From Nocardia abscessus NBRC 100374 (lineage in GTDB: Bacteria; Actinomycetota; Actinomycetes; Mycobacteriales; Mycobacteriaceae), in the NCBI RefSeq assembly GCF_000308455.1, contig NZ_BAFP01000139.1:1-64000 (forward strand): a stretch of DNA of 64,000 nucleotides, read 5' to 3'. The position numbers were made by a program, and so were the translations under genes. Shown piece by piece: positions 31,074-40,034 of this stretch; position 1 is the first letter of the stretch, and the number at the start of each line of letters is the position of its first letter. The notes under the pieces are model-generated. The model was given only the letters and a program-made list of their open reading frames with translations. It searched no databases and was not told the origin of the DNA.

Positions 31074-32636
31074 TTACCGGCTGCGGCGGCTCTTCTTGCG
31101 CGGCGGCGGCAGAAGACCTTCGGCGCGCAGCCGGGCCGCGTGCTCGGCCAGTGCCTCGACCAGCGGACCGACTTGGGCCACCTCGGGCTGCACGTCCACG
31201 CGCAGGCCGAATTCGATGGCGGTCTCGGCGGTCTTGGGGCCGATGCACGCCACGATGGTGCGCGCGTGCGGCTTGCCCGCGATGCCGACCAGGTTGCGCA
31301 CCGTGGAGGACGAGGTGAACAGGACCGCGTCGAAGCCGCCGGTCTTGATCATCTCGCGGGTCTCCGCGGGCGGCGGCGAGGCGCGCACCGTGCGGTAGGC
31401 CGTGACGTCATCGATCTCCCAGCCGCGGTCGCGCAGCCCCTCGGCCAGCGTCTCGGTGGCGATGTCGGCGCGCGGCAGCAGCACCCGGTTCACCGGGTCG
31501 AACACGTCGTCGTAGGGCGGGAAGTCGGCCAGCAGGCCTTCGGAGGACTGCTCACCGCTCGGCACCAGTTCGGGGTTGATGCCGAACGAGCGCACCTTGT
31601 CCGCGGTGGCCTCGCCGACGCAGGCGATCTTCACGCCGGAGAAGGCCCGCGCGTCCAGACCGAACTCGGCGAACTTCTCCCACACCGCGCGCACCGCGTT
31701 GGTGGAGGTGAACACCACCCACTGGTAGCGCCCGTCGACCAGACCCTTGACCGCGCGCTCCATCTGAGCGGGGCTGCGCGGCGGCTCGACCGCGATGGTC
31801 GGCACCTCCATCGGGATGGCGCCGTGCGTGACCAGTCGCTCGCTCATCTCGGCGGCCTGGTCCTTGGTGCGCGGCACCAGCACGGTCCAGCCGTACAGTG
31901 CGCGCGACTCCCACCAGGACATCTTCGAGCGCTGCGCGACCACCTTGCCGATGGTCACCACCAGCGGGCCGACCAGCTCGGAGGCCGCGCTGTTCAGCGT
32001 GGCCAAGGTGGCCTCGATGGTGCGCTGCTGACGGGTGGTGCCGCGCACCGTCACCGCGACCGGGGTCTGCGGCGCCATGCCGTGCTCGACCAGGGCGCTC
32101 GCGGTCTCGGCGAGATGCCCCGAGGTCGCGTGCAAGACGAGCGGGCCGGGGGCGGCCGCCAGCGCCGCCCAGTCGACCTCGCCGCGCACGTCCGCCTCGG
32201 TGTGCCCGGAACCCAGCGCGATGCCCGCGTAGCTGGGCACCGTGGAGCCGTTGGGCAGGCCGGGCAGCACCTCGAAGACCATGTGCGACCGGGTGACGGC
32301 GTTCACCTCGGCGATCACCGAGTCGGTGGTCAGCGGGTCGCCCGCGACCACGCGCACCACGTCGTGCCCGGCACGCGCCTCGGCGATCAGTGTCTTGGCT
32401 ACCTCGGCGGGCTCGCCGAGCGCCGGGCGCACGTCGACGGGGCGCTCCCCGTCGGGCCCCGGCTCGACCGCGGTGCCGATCAGGGCGAGCACGCCCTTGT
32501 CGACGTCCGGATCGGTGAACGCCAGCGTCGCCCGTCCGATCACTTCACGGGCCCGGACCGTGAGCAGTGCCGGGTCACCCGGACCCGATCCGACGAAAAG
32601 GATGCGACCGGGGTGCTTCTTCGTCACTCGGCTCAT
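31074..32636 (-). CDS. hemD: Fused uroporphyrinogen-III C-methyltransferase / uroporphyrinogen-III synthase
   Basis: A 520-residue fusion. Residues about 10-250 are a SUMT-type methyltransferase: ILFVGSGPGDPALLTVRARE, VVRVVAGDPLTTDSVIAEVN and EVLPGLPNGSTVPSYAGIAL, which methylates uroporphyrinogen III to precorrin-2 for sirohaem and cobalamin. Residues about 265-505 are HemD, which closes and inverts hydroxymethylbilane to uroporphyrinogen III: GWTVLVPRTKDQAAEMSERL, VVFTSTNAVRAVWEKFAEFG and AVLFTSSSTVRNLVG. The same fusion is standard in mycobacteria and streptomycetes. Last gene of the rex-hemA-hemC-hemD unit. Basic tail PPPRKKSRRSR. Confidence 0.94.
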   Translation of the reverse strand: MSRVTKKHPGRILFVGSGPGDPALLTVRAREVIGRATLAFTDPDVDKGVLALIGTAVEPGPDGERPVDVRPALGEPAEVAKTLIAEARAGHDVVRVVAGDPLTTDSVIAEVNAVTRSHMVFEVLPGLPNGSTVPSYAGIALGSGHTEADVRGEVDWAALAAAPGPLVLHATSGHLAETASALVEHGMAPQTPVAVTVRGTTRQQRTIEATLATLNSAASELVGPLVVTIGKVVAQRSKMSWWESRALYGWTVLVPRTKDQAAEMSERLVTHGAIPMEVPTIAVEPPRSPAQMERAVKGLVDGRYQWVVFTSTNAVRAVWEKFAEFGLDARAFSGVKIACVGEATADKVRSFGINPELVPSGEQSSEGLLADFPPYDDVFDPVNRVLLPRADIATETLAEGLRDRGWEIDDVTAYRTVRASPPPAETREMIKTGGFDAVLFTSSSTVRNLVGIAGKPHARTIVACIGPKTAETAIEFGLRVDVQPEVAQVGPLVEALAEHAARLRAEGLLPPPRKKSRRSR

Positions 32637-32697
32637 GCCTGCACCTCGCTTGCGCTCGGCTCCGGCATACCCGAGGGCACGGTGCCTGTGCTTCCGC

Positions 32698-33753
32698 TCA
32701 TCGGCTGTTCTCCATTGGGCTGGGGTTGGGCAAGTCTGTGGCGGGCGAACTCACCGCCCGGGTGGGGGAACCGTCGTCCGGTTCGGCGGCGAGCAACTCG
32801 CGCGCACCCATATCGAGCAACTCGCGGGCAAGCGCACGGCCGAGCTCCGCGGCGTCGGCCGGGGCGCCGACCACCGATGCCCGCAGCACGTCGGATCCGT
32901 CGACCGCCGCCGCGCACGCGCGCAGCGACAGCTCGTCCACGATCCGCCCTTCGTCGTCGAGTGATTCGACCACCTCGGCGAGCGCACCGATCGGCGCGGT
33001 GCAGCCCGCCTCCAGTTCGGCCAGCAGCGACCGCTCGGCGATGACCGACGAGCGGGTGGCCTCGTCGTCCAGGCCGGACAGGATCTCCACCAGCGCGGTG
33101 TGGTCGCTGCGGCATTCCACCGCGAGAGCGCCCTGGGCGGGCGCCGAGAGCATCTGCACCGGCTCCAGCGACTCGGTGACCGCGTCCAAGCGGTCGATGC
33201 GGGCCAAGCCGGCTCTGGCCACCACGACGGCATCCAGTTCGCCCTCGCTGACCTTGCGCAACCGGGTGTCCAGGTTGCCGCGCAGCGGGACGACGTCCAG
33301 GCCGAGCCCGAGTGCCCGCAGCTGGGCCGCGCGGCGCGGCGCCGAGGTGCCGACCTTCGAGCCCGCGGGCAGTTCGCCGAGCACCAGCCCGTCGCGCGCC
33401 ACCAGCGCGTCGCGCGGGTCCTCCCTGGGCGGGATGGCGGCGATGGTGAAGCGCGGGTCCTGCGCGGTGGGCAGATCTTTGTAGGAGTGCACGGCGATGT
33501 CGATCGCGCCCGCCGCGAGCTCGTCGCGTAGCGCGGAGGTGAACACGCCGACGCCGATCGTCTGCACCGGGTCCGACGACAGGTCGCCCGCGGTCTTGAT
33601 CACCACCAGCTCGGCAGGTTGCCCGGCCGCGATCAACGCGTCGCGCACCGTACCCGCCTGGGTGAGCGCGAGCAGGCTCCCCCGGGTGCCGATCCGCCAC
33701 GGCGTACGGGTGCCGTCCGCGGTCGCGTTGTCTTCCTGGTGCACCATGGTCAT
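32698..33753 (-). CDS. hemC: Hydroxymethylbilane synthase (porphobilinogen deaminase)
   Basis: HemC joins four porphobilinogen units into hydroxymethylbilane. The 351-residue protein has the start WRIGTRGSLLALTQAGTVRD, the VGVFTSALRDELAAGAIDIA and HSYKDLPT motifs, REDPRDALVARDG, and the cysteine C251 in LEAGCTAPIGALAEV that carries the dipyrromethane cofactor. It is about 35 residues longer than the family average through the C-terminal stretch after the LEA-C domain. It overlaps the hemA stop by four bases. The 60 bp to hemD may hold that gene's ribosome site. Confidence 0.95.
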   Translation of the reverse strand: MTMVHQEDNATADGTRTPWRIGTRGSLLALTQAGTVRDALIAAGQPAELVVIKTAGDLSSDPVQTIGVGVFTSALRDELAAGAIDIAVHSYKDLPTAQDPRFTIAAIPPREDPRDALVARDGLVLGELPAGSKVGTSAPRRAAQLRALGLGLDVVPLRGNLDTRLRKVSEGELDAVVVARAGLARIDRLDAVTESLEPVQMLSAPAQGALAVECRSDHTALVEILSGLDDEATRSSVIAERSLLAELEAGCTAPIGALAEVVESLDDEGRIVDELSLRACAAAVDGSDVLRASVVGAPADAAELGRALARELLDMGARELLAAEPDDGSPTRAVSSPATDLPNPSPMENSR

Positions 33754-35192
33754 GCCGTCTGCCCCTGTTCCTCGCCGCGATGGCCCGCGGTGAAGTCGTC
33801 GGCCAGCGCGATCTCTCCGTCGGCCAATGTGATCTCGGCGCGATCGCCCGCGAGCGCGGTGATCTCCATCGGCGCGGCGACCGCTTGGGCCGCACCGGGT
33901 TTGAGTTCGAACAATTCGCGCAGCGCCTCGGCGTAGCTGTCGCCGCCCGGCGTCGACGCGAGCTGCTTGACCCGCACCGTCGGCGCGTGCAGCAACTTGT
34001 CGACCACCCGGCGCACGGTGCGCGCGACCTCGTCGCGTTCCGGGTCGGCCAAGCCGGGCAGCCGCGAATCGAGCCGCAGCAGTTCGGCCTCCACCACCTC
34101 CGCGGCGCGCTGGCGCAGCGCGGCCACCGTCGGGGTGACCTCGGCCATCCGCTGTCCGGCAAGGTATTTGGCGAGTTCGTCGGCGACGATCGTCCGGGCG
34201 GCCGCGGTGTCGTCGGCGGCGGCGCCCGCCGCCGGATCCCGCTGCAACGTCTCGATGTCGATGAGCGTGACGCCGGGCAGCCCGGCCACGGCGTGCTCGA
34301 CATCGCGCGGCAAGCCGAGATCGCAGAACACCAGTGGCCGCTCCACGGTGGCGAACTCCTCGCCCCGCTCCCGCTCGGTGAGTGCGCGGTGGGTGTCGGC
34401 CAGCGTCACGACCGCGCCGACCGCGCCGGTACAGGTGACCACCACGTCGGAGGCGGACATCGCCTCGGTGAGCCGCGACAGCTCCATGGCCTCGGCCTCG
34501 ACGCCGTGCGTCCGCGCGGTCTCCGCGAGTCTGCGCGCCCGCCCTATGGTGCGGTTCACCACGATGATCCGGCCGATCCCGGCGCGCGACAGATGCGCGA
34601 CGGCGAGACCGCCCATCGCGCCCGCACCGACCACCGCGGCGGTGCGGCCGGCCAGCGGGCCGAGCACGTGCTGCGCGCGATCCAGCGCGACCGACACCAC
34701 CGACGCGCCCGCGCGGTCGATGCCGGTTTCGGCGTGCACCCGCTTGCCGACCCGCAGCGCGTGCTGCGCCAGTTCGTGCAAGGTCCGCCCGACCGCCTGC
34801 TGCGCGTCGGCGGAGGCGTAGGCGCCGCGGATCTGGCTGAGCACCTGCTGCTCGCCGATCACCATCGAGTCCAGCCCGCTCGCCACCGCGAACAGGTGCT
34901 CGGCGGCGGCCTCGGAGTAGCGGACGTAGGCGTGCTTGGTCAGGTCGGGCATCGGCAGCCCGGAGTGCTTGCTGAGCAGGTCACCGATTTCGGCGAGACC
35001 GCCGTGGAAGGCGTCCACCACCGCGTAGACCTCCACCCGGTTGCACGTGGAGACGATCATCGCCTCGGACACGTGGCTGGAAGCGAGCAGGCGGTCGATC
35101 AGCTTGGGCCGGTCGGCATCGGTGACGGCCACCTTCTCCAGCACCGGTACCGGCGCGCTGCGGTGCGAGATGCCGACGAGGAGAACGCTCAT
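33750..35192 (-). CDS. hemA: Glutamyl-tRNA reductase
   Basis: HemA reduces glutamyl-tRNA with NADPH to glutamate-1-semialdehyde, the committed step of the C5 pathway. The 480-residue protein has MSVLLVGISHRSAPVPVLEK, the catalytic C50 in IVSTCNRVEVY, the GEQQVLSQIRGAY region, and the Rossmann motif VVGAGAMGGLAVAHLSRAGI; the C-terminal helices mediate dimerisation. It follows rex by an overlapping ATGA, so its translation depends on rex, and the Rex operator upstream makes the whole unit redox-controlled. Confidence 0.96.
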   Translation of the reverse strand: MSVLLVGISHRSAPVPVLEKVAVTDADRPKLIDRLLASSHVSEAMIVSTCNRVEVYAVVDAFHGGLAEIGDLLSKHSGLPMPDLTKHAYVRYSEAAAEHLFAVASGLDSMVIGEQQVLSQIRGAYASADAQQAVGRTLHELAQHALRVGKRVHAETGIDRAGASVVSVALDRAQHVLGPLAGRTAAVVGAGAMGGLAVAHLSRAGIGRIIVVNRTIGRARRLAETARTHGVEAEAMELSRLTEAMSASDVVVTCTGAVGAVVTLADTHRALTERERGEEFATVERPLVFCDLGLPRDVEHAVAGLPGVTLIDIETLQRDPAAGAAADDTAAARTIVADELAKYLAGQRMAEVTPTVAALRQRAAEVVEAELLRLDSRLPGLADPERDEVARTVRRVVDKLLHAPTVRVKQLASTPGGDSYAEALRELFELKPGAAQAVAAPMEITALAGDRAEITLADGEIALADDFTAGHRGEEQGQTA

Positions 35193-36019
35193 GGTGTGAC
35201 CACCGATCCCTTGCTGCTTGGCTCCGTTGCCGTGTGCGGGGTTGTCGAGTGCTGGAGTGCCGGATGCGCGGGCGCGGCGTGCGGCGTCGGCAGCCGGTGC
35301 GCGATACGACCCGAGCCGGCGTGCGCGACTTCCGGCAGCGGGGCCTGCTCCGCGTTGCGCACCCGCTCGAACGACAGCATCTGCATCTCCACGGCCAGGT
35401 CGACGCGACGGACCTCGACCGTCGCCGGTGCGACCAGCTCAACGGGGGCGAAGCTCAGGATCGACTGGAGCCCGGACGCGACGAGCCGGTCGCAGACGTC
35501 CTGGGCCGCGTCGTCGGGCACGGTGATGACCGCGATGGTCGGCTCCAGCTCGGCGACCGCGTCCGCCAGCTCGGCGACGTCGCGCACCACGAGACCGGCG
35601 ACCGGCATGCCGATCACCTCGGGGTGGCTGTCGAACATGCCGACCACGGAGAAGCCGCGCCGCCGGAACCCGCCGTAGCCGACCAGGGCCCGGCCCAGAT
35701 TCCCCGCGCCGACCAGCACGACACGGTGCCCCTGCGACAGGCCGAGCACGTCTTCGATCCGGGAGCGGAGCTTGGCCACGTCGTAGCCGACGCCGCGAAC
35801 GCCGTTGGGGCCGAGGAAGGAAAGGTCCTTGCGCAATTTGGCCGAATTGACACCCGCCGCGACAGCCAGTTCCTCACTAGATACGATGGCAACACCGTCG
35901 TCGGCCAACATGGCGAGAACCCGAAGGTAGGTAGCCAGCCGCGCGACGGTGGCCTGCGGGATGTCCTTCTGCAGAGCCCTGCCGGAGACGCCGCCTGGCG
36001 CCTCATGCTGCTCTGTCAC
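35189..36019 (-). CDS. rex: Redox-sensing transcriptional repressor Rex
   Basis: Rex reads the NADH/NAD+ ratio: NADH binding releases it from DNA. The 276-residue protein has the winged helix (ALQKDIPQATVARLATYLRV, VNSAKLRKDLSFLGPNGVRG) and a Rossmann domain with VVLVGAGNLGRALVGYGGF, then FSVVGMFDSHPEVIG. A 45-residue disordered C-terminal extension (from about 232) is longer than in Streptomyces Rex. GTG at 36019 follows GAGGAG. The rex-hemACD order is the same as in Streptomyces coelicolor, where Rex represses its own operon. It is absent from M. tuberculosis. Confidence 0.95.
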   Translation of the reverse strand: MTEQHEAPGGVSGRALQKDIPQATVARLATYLRVLAMLADDGVAIVSSEELAVAAGVNSAKLRKDLSFLGPNGVRGVGYDVAKLRSRIEDVLGLSQGHRVVLVGAGNLGRALVGYGGFRRRGFSVVGMFDSHPEVIGMPVAGLVVRDVAELADAVAELEPTIAVITVPDDAAQDVCDRLVASGLQSILSFAPVELVAPATVEVRRVDLAVEMQMLSFERVRNAEQAPLPEVAHAGSGRIAHRLPTPHAAPAHPALQHSTTPHTATEPSSKGSVVTP

Positions 36020-36170
36020 GTCGTCGGCTCCTCGTTCCGGGCCTCGGGCACCGGTTCGTCGTTCGACCCCTCTGACCCGCGGGCGGTCCGGTGCCATGGT
36101 GTCGAAGTTTCGGATTTCGGGGCGGCTCCGCAGCCTCGGCATGCGGGTCGCGTGCCACCACCGTAACTGC

Positions 36171-36188
36171 TTGTGAAGCCCTGCACAA
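36171..36188. promoter_or_regulatory. Rex operator (ROP site) upstream of rex-hemACD
   Basis: TTGTGAAGCCCTGCACAA: the left half TTGTGAA is perfect and the right half TGCACAA differs by one base from the consensus TTCACAA, with the expected 4-base spacer. It lies 152 bp upstream of the rex start, within the intergenic region shared with the glutaredoxin-like gene. Autoregulation by Rex is known in Streptomyces; here it is a strong inference. Confidence 0.82.
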
Positions 36189-36259
36189 AGTCGGTGAAAT
36201 TGGCCTCATTTTCCGCTGCGACCAGCACAGCGGCCGAATCGGACGGAAAACGCCGTACC

Positions 36260-36520
36260 TCAGCGCGTCAGGTCCACCCGCAATCGGGTCTCGTCGACAT
36301 CGAAATAGCTGTGTTCGCGGCCGTCGAGCAGGACGACGGGAAGCCGGTCGCCGTACTCGGCGCGCAGGCCAGGGTCGGTGGCGGCGGCTTCGTCGACGTC
36401 GACGGTCCCCGGTTCGATACCGAATTCGGCGCAGATCACGCGCAGCCGTTCCAGTGCCGTCGCACACAGTCCGCAGCCCGCGCGAGTCAGCAATGTCACC
36501 GAATGTGTGGGATTGGTCAT
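36260..36520 (-). CDS. Glutaredoxin-like (DUF836 type) thiol protein
   Basis: An 86-residue protein with the thioredoxin-fold start HSVTLLTRAGCGLCATALER: the pair C16-G-L-C19 is the redox site. The second half has RLPVVLLDGREHSYFDVDET, with the cis-proline PVV. It is close to Rv0508-type proteins and to the NrdH/glutaredoxin group but lacks the CPYC of true glutaredoxins; its partner, perhaps mycothiol, is unknown. Located directly upstream of rex and read in the same direction, with the Rex operator between them but downstream of it. Confidence 0.84.
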   Translation of the reverse strand: MTNPTHSVTLLTRAGCGLCATALERLRVICAEFGIEPGTVDVDEAAATDPGLRAEYGDRLPVVLLDGREHSYFDVDETRLRVDLTR

Positions 36521-36659
36521 GACCGATATTTAATCCGGGCCGCGGAGATCACACCGCCTCGGTGCGCGCCACGCGAATGTGTCGCGCGCCGCCTTCTGCC
36601 GTGACTGTCACCCGATCCGGCTACTGTTGACATGGTTCGCGCGACGGGCGGAGGTACTG

Positions 36660-37691
36660 GTGCCGGAACGATCGAAGGTGGCGAGGGCCGGATTCATCGC
36701 GGGACGATTCGGTGAGTTTCCGGCGCGATGGAATCTGAGCCAGATGGGCCAGGGTCTGCAGGACCAGCTCGCCCGTATCTCGCGCAGCCCCTTCGGCCCG
36801 AGTGAAGAGGAATTGCGGGCCAATCTCGCCGGTGAGGCGAGCGCGGACGCGGCGCTGACCCTGCACGACGCGGAACTCGCCGCGGGTGAGGCGGCGCCGC
36901 CGGGCCCGGAGGCGCCGCGCGACTTGACCGCCGCCGCGTTCTTCGACGTCGACAACACGATGGTGCAGGGCGCGTCGATCGTGCATTTCGCCCGCGGTCT
37001 GGCGGCGCGCAAGTACTTCAAGACCTCCGATCTGGTGGACGTCGCCTGGAAACAGGTGAAATTCCGGGTCACCGGCAAGGAGAGCAGCACCGATATGGCC
37101 AGCGGCAAGGAGAAGGCGTTGGCCTTCATCGCCGGGCGCTCGACCGCCGAGCTTGCCGCGCTGGGCGAGGAGATCTACGACGAGATCATCGCCGACAAGA
37201 TCTGGCCCGGCACCCGCGCGCTCGCGCAGATGCATCTGGACGCGGGCCAGCAGGTGTGGCTGGTGACCGCCACCCCGGTGGAGTTGGCTCAGGTGATCGC
37301 GAAGCGCCTCGGCCTCACCGGCGCGCTGGGCACCGTGGCCGAGAGCGTGGACGGCACGTTCACCGGGCGGCTGGTGGGCGACATCCTGCACGGACTCGGC
37401 AAAGCGCACGCCGTGCGCACACTGGCGATCCGTGAGGGCCTGAACCTCAAGCGATGCACCGCGTACTCCGACAGCCACAACGACGTGCCGATGCTCTCGC
37501 TGGTCGGCACCGCCGTGGCGATCAACCCGGACTCGGACCTACGCGAAGTCGCCAAGAACCGCGGCTGGGAAATCCGCGACTTCCGAACCGGCCGCAAAGC
37601 CGCCAAGATCGGCGTGCCCACCGCCCTAGCCCTGGGCGCGGCAGGCGGCGCGGTCGCAGCGGCGGTCACCCGCCGCCGCGACGGCCACTGA
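36660..37691 (+). CDS. HAD-IB family hydrolase (SerB1-like)
   Basis: A 343-residue protein. The HAD core begins with AAFFDVDNTMVQGASIVHFA, the nucleophile Asp in DVDNT at 96-100, then WLVTATPVELAQVIAKRLGL (motif II), and RCTAYSDSHNDVPMLSLVGT with the Mg-binding acids. This is subfamily IB, like SerB phosphoserine phosphatases and CicA proteins. The mycobacterial SerB1 (Rv0505c) aligns by position and pattern, but true phosphoserine activity is unproven. An N-terminal 90-residue extension and a C-terminal hydrophobic stretch (KIGVPTALALGAAGGAVAAA) suggest membrane contact. GTG at 36660 follows GGAGG. Confidence 0.86.
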   Translation: MPERSKVARAGFIAGRFGEFPARWNLSQMGQGLQDQLARISRSPFGPSEEELRANLAGEASADAALTLHDAELAAGEAAPPGPEAPRDLTAAAFFDVDNTMVQGASIVHFARGLAARKYFKTSDLVDVAWKQVKFRVTGKESSTDMASGKEKALAFIAGRSTAELAALGEEIYDEIIADKIWPGTRALAQMHLDAGQQVWLVTATPVELAQVIAKRLGLTGALGTVAESVDGTFTGRLVGDILHGLGKAHAVRTLAIREGLNLKRCTAYSDSHNDVPMLSLVGTAVAINPDSDLREVAKNRGWEIRDFRTGRKAAKIGVPTALALGAAGGAVAAAVTRRRDGH

Positions 37692-37714
37692 CCGACGGCC
37701 CCAGCAACCGAGCA

Positions 37715-37738
37715 CGCGCGGCCGTTCGCGGCCGCGCG
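37715..37738. terminator. Bidirectional hairpin with TTCG tetraloop
   Basis: CGCGCGGCCG pairs with CGGCCGCGCG around a TTCG loop, a very stable RNA tetraloop, at 37715-37738 between the rightward HAD gene and the leftward acyltransferase gene. Confidence 0.88.
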
Positions 37739-37747
37739 GCCGACAAC

Positions 37748-38755
37748 TCAGCCCGTGAAGACGTTGCGGCGTTTGGTGAGCAGCTTGTAGAGCGTCTGCT
37801 GGATCGTCTCGCGCACCTGATCCGTGATCTCGAACATGGTCATCGGGTCGTCGGCGGCCTCGGGCTCATAGGGCGTGGTGGGGATCGGGGTGCCGAATTC
37901 GATGTACCACTTGGACGGCAGCGGTACCGCGCCGAGCACGCCGAGGTGCGGGAACAGCGGCGTCACCGGGAAGTACGGGAGGCCGAGCAGCCGGGCCAGC
38001 GGCTTCAGATCGGCCAGCTTCGGGTAGATCTCCTCGGAGCCGACGATGGAGCACGGGATGATCGGCACGCCGGTGCGCACCGCGGCGGCGACGAAACCGC
38101 CGCGACCGAAGCGCTGCAGCTTGTAGCGATCGGTGTACTGCTTGCCGACGCCCTTGAATCCTTCCGGGAACACGCCGGTCAGTTCGCCGGAGCGCAGCAG
38201 CCGTTCGGCGTCTTCCCGGCAGGCCAGCGTGTGGCCCGCGCGGCGCGCGAGCACACCGAGCACCGGCGTCTCGAAGATCAGATCGGCGGCGAGCAAGCGC
38301 AGCGCGCGCTGTTTGGGGTGCCGGTCGTGCACGGCCAGCTGCAGCATCAGCCCGTCCAGCGGCACGGTGCCCGCGTGGTTGGCCACGATCAGCGCGCCGC
38401 CCGCCTCGGGGATGTTGTCCATCCCGCTGACCTCCGCCCGGAACCACAGCTCCGACAGCGGGCGCAGCGCGGGCAGGATGACCGACTCGAGCAGATGCTC
38501 GTCGAAACCGAATTCGTCGACCTGGTAGTCGCCGGTGAGCCTGCGGCGCGCGAAATCCGCGGTCTTGGTGATCTGCTTGCCCAGCGCGCCGCGCAGCATT
38601 CCCGACAGCGACTGCGGCGGGGCGGGCGCTGCCGCCGCGCGCCGTTCCGTCAGCGAGGTCACCGGACTCGGGACGGCCAGGCGGCGTGGCACCGGCCGCT
38701 GGCGCGCCTCGATCTGCAGATCGTGGAGTTGGATGACTTTCGCTACGTCGTTCAT
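37748..38755 (-). CDS. Lysophospholipid acyltransferase family (1-acyl-glycerol-3-phosphate acyltransferase-like)
   Basis: A 335-residue PlsC-type protein. The catalytic block is GGALIVANHAGTVPLDGLML, where the histidine is followed by the aspartate at a longer spacing than the usual HX4D; TGVFPEGFKGVGKQY is the FPEG acceptor motif, and VPIIPCSIVGSEEIYPKL follows. The mycobacterial counterpart next to galE2 (Rv0502) shows the same form. The acceptor is not known. It overlaps the upstream epimerase stop by four bases (ATGA), so the two are a conserved pair. Confidence 0.87.
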   Translation of the reverse strand: MNDVAKVIQLHDLQIEARQRPVPRRLAVPSPVTSLTERRAAAAPAPPQSLSGMLRGALGKQITKTADFARRRLTGDYQVDEFGFDEHLLESVILPALRPLSELWFRAEVSGMDNIPEAGGALIVANHAGTVPLDGLMLQLAVHDRHPKQRALRLLAADLIFETPVLGVLARRAGHTLACREDAERLLRSGELTGVFPEGFKGVGKQYTDRYKLQRFGRGGFVAAAVRTGVPIIPCSIVGSEEIYPKLADLKPLARLLGLPYFPVTPLFPHLGVLGAVPLPSKWYIEFGTPIPTTPYEPEAADDPMTMFEITDQVRETIQQTLYKLLTKRRNVFTG

Positions 38756-39831
38756 TGGTGTGCTCCCGTATCGGCCCCGAGCAGGCCGAGCAGTTTGTGT
38801 TCTGCGGCGTCGATCCACGCTGGATCGACCACGGGCCGCAACGCTGCGCCCCCTATGAAGTCGTCGAACGCCTGTACCGTCGTCCAGCGCGGCTCGAACC
38901 CGAGCTCGGTGCGCATGCGCGTGGTGTCCAGGCCACATCCGAAGTGGAAATAGTCGAGCTGTTCGGCGGAGAACTCCCGCATGACGGGGCCCATGAGCAG
39001 GCGCCCCGCGGTGCGGAACACCGTGAAGGGAACCGGCAGCTCGATCCGGCCTGCCCGCCGGACCGCCTGCGACAACGACAGCGCGCCGTCACCCGCGATG
39101 TTGTAGGTGCCGCTCGCCGCGGTTCGTGCAGCGTGCGTCAGCGCGGCCACCGCGTCCTCTTCGTGCAGCAGCTGCATCCTGGCGTCCCGGCCGAATACGG
39201 TAGGGGTTACCGGCGAACGCAGATATTGCACGCCGCGCGCGGCCAGCCGGGGGCCCACGATCGGCGCGAATCGCAGAATTGAAGTGGCGATATCGGGACG
39301 TCGCCGGGCGAGGCTCCGAACGTAACCCTCTATATCGATCATGTCCCGCGCAAACCCACCGCGCGGTGGTGTGCGCGCGCTCATTTCCTCACTGAATTTC
39401 GCGGGGTCCTTCGCACTGCAACCGTACACCGCCGAGGAGGAGCGCAGCACGACCCGGCGCACCGAGGACACCTTCTGACACACCGCGAACAGCTGCATGG
39501 CGCCGAGGACGTTGTGATCCTTCATCGCGGGGCGCCCGCCGCCCGCGGGTGGACGCGCCAGCACGGCGGTGTGCACCACGGTATCCACCTCGCCACCATC
39601 GATCACCTTACGGATCAACGGGTTTCGGATATCCGCTCGCACGAACTCCGCGCGGCCCATGCGCCGCTGCAACTCTCGCCCCGGCGTCATCGTGTCGACG
39701 GCGAGAATGCGCTCGATCCCGGGCTCCTGAGCGAGCCGGGCGACGACCGTGCCACCGAAGAAGCGGCTGGCCCCGGTGACCAGCACGACTCTCGGTGTGT
39801 GACCTTCCCGACCCTCAGAACCCACCGGCAC
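38752..39831 (-). CDS. NAD-dependent epimerase/dehydratase (GalE2-like)
   Basis: A 359-residue extended SDR. The NAD-binding start is RVVLVTGASRFFGGTVVARL, a TGxSxxxG pattern; SSSAVYGCSAKDPAKFSEE marks the region before the active site, and the catalytic YxxxK is not obvious: the usual tyrosine block reads RGGFARDMIDIEGYVRSLA. This, together with the RLAARGVQYLRSPVTPTVFG segment, resembles atypical NAD-sugar proteins (Rv0501) rather than true UDP-galactose epimerases. The product is paired with the acyltransferase gene that follows. Start is GTG at 39831, close to an AT-rich promoter region at 39900-39980. Confidence 0.8.
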   Translation of the reverse strand: MPVGSEGREGHTPRVVLVTGASRFFGGTVVARLAQEPGIERILAVDTMTPGRELQRRMGRAEFVRADIRNPLIRKVIDGGEVDTVVHTAVLARPPAGGGRPAMKDHNVLGAMQLFAVCQKVSSVRRVVLRSSSAVYGCSAKDPAKFSEEMSARTPPRGGFARDMIDIEGYVRSLARRRPDIATSILRFAPIVGPRLAARGVQYLRSPVTPTVFGRDARMQLLHEEDAVAALTHAARTAASGTYNIAGDGALSLSQAVRRAGRIELPVPFTVFRTAGRLLMGPVMREFSAEQLDYFHFGCGLDTTRMRTELGFEPRWTTVQAFDDFIGGAALRPVVDPAWIDAAEHKLLGLLGADTGAHQ

Positions 39832-39982
39832 CCGCTTCCCTTGCCAGCCGCCTTTGTGATTATTCCCAGTGCCCAGCGTAGCGGGTACCTACCCGCTCAC
39901 CGAGAGTATTAACCAGGATCTAACGATGACTTCAGTCACGCGATACAAATGAAGATTTTCAAAATTTCAAGTTTCAAACAAA

Positions 39983-40010
39983 AGGCCCGTCACCTATTGG
40001 TGACGGGCCT
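39983..40010 (-). terminator. Terminator of the bTHX gene
   Basis: AGGCCCGTCACC at 39983-39994 pairs with GGTGACGGGCCT at 39999-40010 around a TATT loop. On the minus strand it is followed by a T-rich run (TTTTGTTTG), so it is a true intrinsic terminator for the leftward bTHX gene, 24 bp after its stop. Confidence 0.93.
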
Positions 40011-40034
40011 CCGCAGCTAACACGCAGCGATGCC

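Noticed and set aside
30990..33044. Long rightward frame of 684 codons opposite hemD and hemC
   Set aside because: The sequence is low-complexity and Arg/His/Gly-rich, the normal shadow of strong third-position GC in hemD and hemC.
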